Source: Flavobacterium psychrotrophum (GTDB lineage: Bacteria; Bacteroidota; Bacteroidia; Flavobacteriales; Flavobacteriaceae). Taken from it: a stretch of DNA of 64,000 nt. A program made the translations under genes and the position numbers. Positions 61,577 through 64,000 of the stretch are shown in pieces. Every line of letters starts with the position of its first letter. Within the stretch, counting starts at the first letter, position 1. Where the stretch lies: assembly GCF_003403075.1 (NCBI RefSeq), contig NZ_CP031557.1:3224001-3288000 (forward strand). Reading direction: 5' to 3'. The notes below the pieces were generated by a model. It was given only the letters and a program-made list of their open reading frames with translations. It was not told the origin of the DNA and ran no database searches.

Positions 61577-63988
61577 TTAAAACATCCCGCCGCTACCCTG
61601 CGTGGTATTATCTTCGCGTGCTTTGCGCTGCATTGCACGGTTTTTACCTGCACCAAACATATAGTTTAGCCCAAAGTATACGGTGCGGCTCTCCCAGCGA
61701 AACTCGCCGGTTTGCGGGAAAGGATTGCGGCTGTCAAAGGCATAGCGCATGGTCTTGAACATATCGCTAAAGCGAAGGCTAAGCGACATTTTGTTATCCA
61801 GTAGTGTATAACGTGCGCCACTATCTATCTTATACATATCGCGGCTGTTGCTTTGCACACCATTTACACCACTGCGGTAAAAACCAAAAAGCAGGAAGCT
61901 TAAGCGCTGGTTTACCCTAAAGTTACTGTTAAGGCGGGCATTAAAAGCATCTGCCTTAATCTTTCTGCTTACAAATTCAAAATCGGTATCAGAGCCATCT
62001 TTTAGTTCTGCTACAGTACCCTGCTGCGATATGCTGTTAAAGTCGATAGCCGGCTGTACATCCCACCATTTAGTAATCTTATAATTAGCAGACAACTCAA
62101 AGCCATACGAACTGTTATGACCAAAGTTAGCATAGCTCATAATCTGGTCCTGAGTGTTTGGCGTAGTTTCATCAGGGTAAATAACACGGTTAATTTCGTT
62201 ATCGATCAACCTGTAAAATATACCTCCTGTTATAGATGATCCTTTTTCAAGCATCCTGGTATAGTTAGCCTCAACAGAGTTTGTAAACTGTGGTTCAAGC
62301 CTTTGGTTACCTAACGATGTAAACTGAGGCGTACTAAATTCCCTTATCGGCTTGGTCTGCTCCAGGCTTGGGCGGTCTACCCTGCGGCTGTAGCTAATTT
62401 GCACTGTGTTCTTATCGTTAATGGCATAGGATGCAAAAGCCGATGGATATACTGTAAAATACTTGTTTTCAAACGTTGTGGCACCTTTATTAAAATCGGC
62501 ATCAGCAGTAAAATGCTCGGCACGCAGGCCTAACTGGTAACTAAATTTATCAAACTTCTGGCCAAAGGTGGCGTAGGCAGAATAAATATCATTATCATAA
62601 CTATACACCGAATTTTGTAATGATGGGTTCTCCAGCACACGGGTAGTCTGGTACTCATTATCTGTACGGATAATACGTGCCTCAGCACCAAGTTCCAGCG
62701 TGGTTTTGTCGTTAAGCGGGTTTACATAATCAAGGTTTGCCGTTATGTTCTTGCGTTTATCCAGCACGTCATCGTTATAAAACACAGGGCTGGCCGCACC
62801 TGTAGTGGTTTCATAATCGGCATCCTGCGTACTTTTAACAGTATTATAATTTGCCTCAAAATCAAGGGTATGCCCCTCTTTTTCAAACTTGTGTTTAAAG
62901 GCAAGGTTGTAGGTGTTATTATGGTTGTCGCCATCCAGCTTACTGTGCTGCAATATATTTTCGAAGGGGCTGCCTTCCGGATACATAACATCGCTGCCTA
63001 TGGCTGCCTTACCACTTCCCTGGTTTTGATTGGTATACACCGAAAGTGTATTAAAATCATTGATATAATAGTCCATTCCCACCTTAGCCAGGAATCCGGT
63101 ATTATCATTCGTCACGTCTATAAGGGTATTAGCACCGGTATCTAAACGTTTAGAAACCCCACCATTAAAGTACTTACCGCCGTTAGTGCCACCATTCGCA
63201 AAAAAGTTAACCTTACCGGTGCGGTAGTTCATATCTAACGAGTTGTTGTACTTAGGCGTTTCGCCAAAGGTAAGCCCTGCGTTAAAGCTGCCATTAAAGC
63301 CGTCGTTAGCGTTTTTGTTCAATATAATGTTTATGATACCACTCATACCCTCAGGGTTATACTTGGCACTTGGGCTGGTAATAAGCTCTATCTTTTTAAT
63401 AGATGTACTTGGTATCTGCTTTAGCAATGTAGCAGCATCAATGGTAGTGGGGCGTCCATCTATAAGCACACGTACATTGGCATTACCACGAAGCGATATA
63501 TTACCGTCCTGGTCTACGTTTACCGATGGTATGTTGTTCATAATCTCGCTGGCAGTAGCCCCGGCAGTGGTAAGGTCGCGCCCTACGGTAATAACCTTAC
63601 GGTCTATTTTTTGCTCTATGGTACTGGTTTCCTTTACAATCTCTACCGTATCAAGCGTAGTAGCTTCTTCGGTAAGGGCTATGGTGCCCAGGTTTAGTGA
63701 TGGTTTAGCAGCAGTAAGCGCAGCATTAACCACATAGGTTTTATACCCCATAAACTGCACCTCAACGGTGTAGCTTTTTAACGGCAGGTTTTTTAGGTTA
63801 AAGTCGCCGTTATCTGTAGCCACATCACTGGCTACGGTAGTGGCACCATCTTTAACTACCACACTTACAAAGGGTAGTGACTGGCCAGAGGTTTTGTCTG
63901 TAATTTTTCCGGAAATGTTGCCCGTTGTCTGGGCAGTAATTGTCATGATGCTTCCCATAAGGAGCACCCACAGCATGTGTAACTTCAT
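61577..63988 (-). CDS. Outer-membrane receptor-like beta-barrel protein (OMP_b-brl_3 type)
   Basis: An 803-residue TonB-receptor-like protein with signal peptide MKLHMLWVLLMGSIMTITAQ, a CarboxypepD_reg-like domain (about 24-108, GKITDKTSGQSLPFVSVVV), a plug (about 135-215, TASEIMNNIPSVNVDQDGNISLRGN, VLIDGRPT, SIKKIELITSPSAKYNPEG) and a long barrel, ending NRAMQRKAREDNTTQGSGGMF. The plug-barrel text (SAKYNPEGMSGIINIILNK) is that of the outer-membrane beta-barrel family PF14905. Ligand unknown. Only 12 bases of upstream sequence are in the window, so the promoter is not seen. Confidence 0.9.
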   Translation of the reverse strand: MKLHMLWVLLMGSIMTITAQTTGNISGKITDKTSGQSLPFVSVVVKDGATTVASDVATDNGDFNLKNLPLKSYTVEVQFMGYKTYVVNAALTAAKPSLNLGTIALTEEATTLDTVEIVKETSTIEQKIDRKVITVGRDLTTAGATASEIMNNIPSVNVDQDGNISLRGNANVRVLIDGRPTTIDAATLLKQIPSTSIKKIELITSPSAKYNPEGMSGIINIILNKNANDGFNGSFNAGLTFGETPKYNNSLDMNYRTGKVNFFANGGTNGGKYFNGGVSKRLDTGANTLIDVTNDNTGFLAKVGMDYYINDFNTLSVYTNQNQGSGKAAIGSDVMYPEGSPFENILQHSKLDGDNHNNTYNLAFKHKFEKEGHTLDFEANYNTVKSTQDADYETTTGAASPVFYNDDVLDKRKNITANLDYVNPLNDKTTLELGAEARIIRTDNEYQTTRVLENPSLQNSVYSYDNDIYSAYATFGQKFDKFSYQLGLRAEHFTADADFNKGATTFENKYFTVYPSAFASYAINDKNTVQISYSRRVDRPSLEQTKPIREFSTPQFTSLGNQRLEPQFTNSVEANYTRMLEKGSSITGGIFYRLIDNEINRVIYPDETTPNTQDQIMSYANFGHNSSYGFELSANYKITKWWDVQPAIDFNSISQQGTVAELKDGSDTDFEFVSRKIKADAFNARLNSNFRVNQRLSFLLFGFYRSGVNGVQSNSRDMYKIDSGARYTLLDNKMSLSLRFSDMFKTMRYAFDSRNPFPQTGEFRWESRTVYFGLNYMFGAGKNRAMQRKAREDNTTQGSGGMF

Positions 63989-64000
63989 TGTTCGTTTTTT

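Noticed and set aside
1..64000. tRNA, rRNA, CRISPR array, prophage or insertion sequence
   Set aside because: No cloverleaf, T-arm motif, spaced direct repeats, integrase or transposase coding region was found when reading all gaps and ORFs.

Overview
The window looks like a chromosomal segment of a Flavobacterium-like member of the Bacteroidota. This rests on several signs: exact TAnnTTTG (-7) promoter boxes 15-60 bases before many genes, no strong Shine-Dalgarno sequences, a 287-residue primary sigma factor without region 1.1, outer-membrane TonB-dependent receptors, C-terminal type IX secretion (T9SS) sorting domains, a FecI/FecR regulatory pair, and intergenic space filled with palindromic repeats. 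No rRNA, tRNA, CRISPR array, insertion sequence or prophage gene was seen. Several genes are best started at an internal ATG rather than at the first possible TTG, because the longer version runs through a promoter box or hides a signal peptide.

Layout. 1-2583 (-): N-terminal part of a large secreted protein with a 25-residue repeat array (BspA/DUF285 type), cut by the window edge. 2700-7215 (-): kynureninase, then queA, aroA, a small membrane protein and a MazG-like pyrophosphohydrolase. 7441-8304 (+): rpoD, followed by a repeat-rich intergenic island. 8881-14357 (-): a tripartite RND efflux operon (adaptor, pump, TolC). 14729-18332 (+): rpe, a TonB-dependent receptor and a small lipoprotein. 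18487-20299 (-): lpxK-punA. 20438-24423 (+): two related four-cysteine lipoproteins, a Nif3-like protein, a coiled-coil protein with a decayed zinc ribbon, and an alpha/beta hydrolase. 24703-26340 (-): a T9SS-exported subtilase. 26439-27501 (+): RluF-type pseudouridine synthase and a small overlapping ORF. 27606-29416 (-): a LytS/LytR-type two-component system behind a leader with a terminator-like hairpin. 29965-32642 (+): AraC-family regulator and two tandem short-chain dehydrogenases.

32904-38028 (-): SMP-30-like protein, aspartyl protease with PDZ domain, folD, ffh. 38948-42940 (+): ECF sigma factor, FecR anti-sigma factor and a TonB receptor with a signalling (STN) domain, a complete cell-surface signalling operon. 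42964-44878 (-): a lipoprotein and a T9SS-exported PNGase F-like protein. 44993-51870 (-): MBOAT acyltransferase with two SGNH hydrolases, one carrying LysM (a surface O-acylation cluster), and argS with a large insertion. 51871-52650: a tandem 161-bp repeat. 52651-54534 (-): htpG. 54879-56062 (+): lipocalin-like and OmpA-type lipoproteins. 56633-64000: beta-barrel protein, stand-alone ABC ATPase, flavin/pyridoxamine-oxidase-fold protein, NYN-domain protein, VapBC-type toxin-antitoxin pair, an unknown small gene and an outer-membrane receptor-like protein.

Most of the content is housekeeping and cell-envelope functions. The least ordinary items are repeat-derived insertions inside aroA, an AT-rich insertion of about 115 residues in argS, the PNGase F-like exported protein, the SGNH/LysM/MBOAT cluster, the paired four-cysteine lipoproteins, and several candidate non-coding RNAs or leaders bounded by good promoters and terminators. 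All family calls come from motif recognition by eye; no database search was run.
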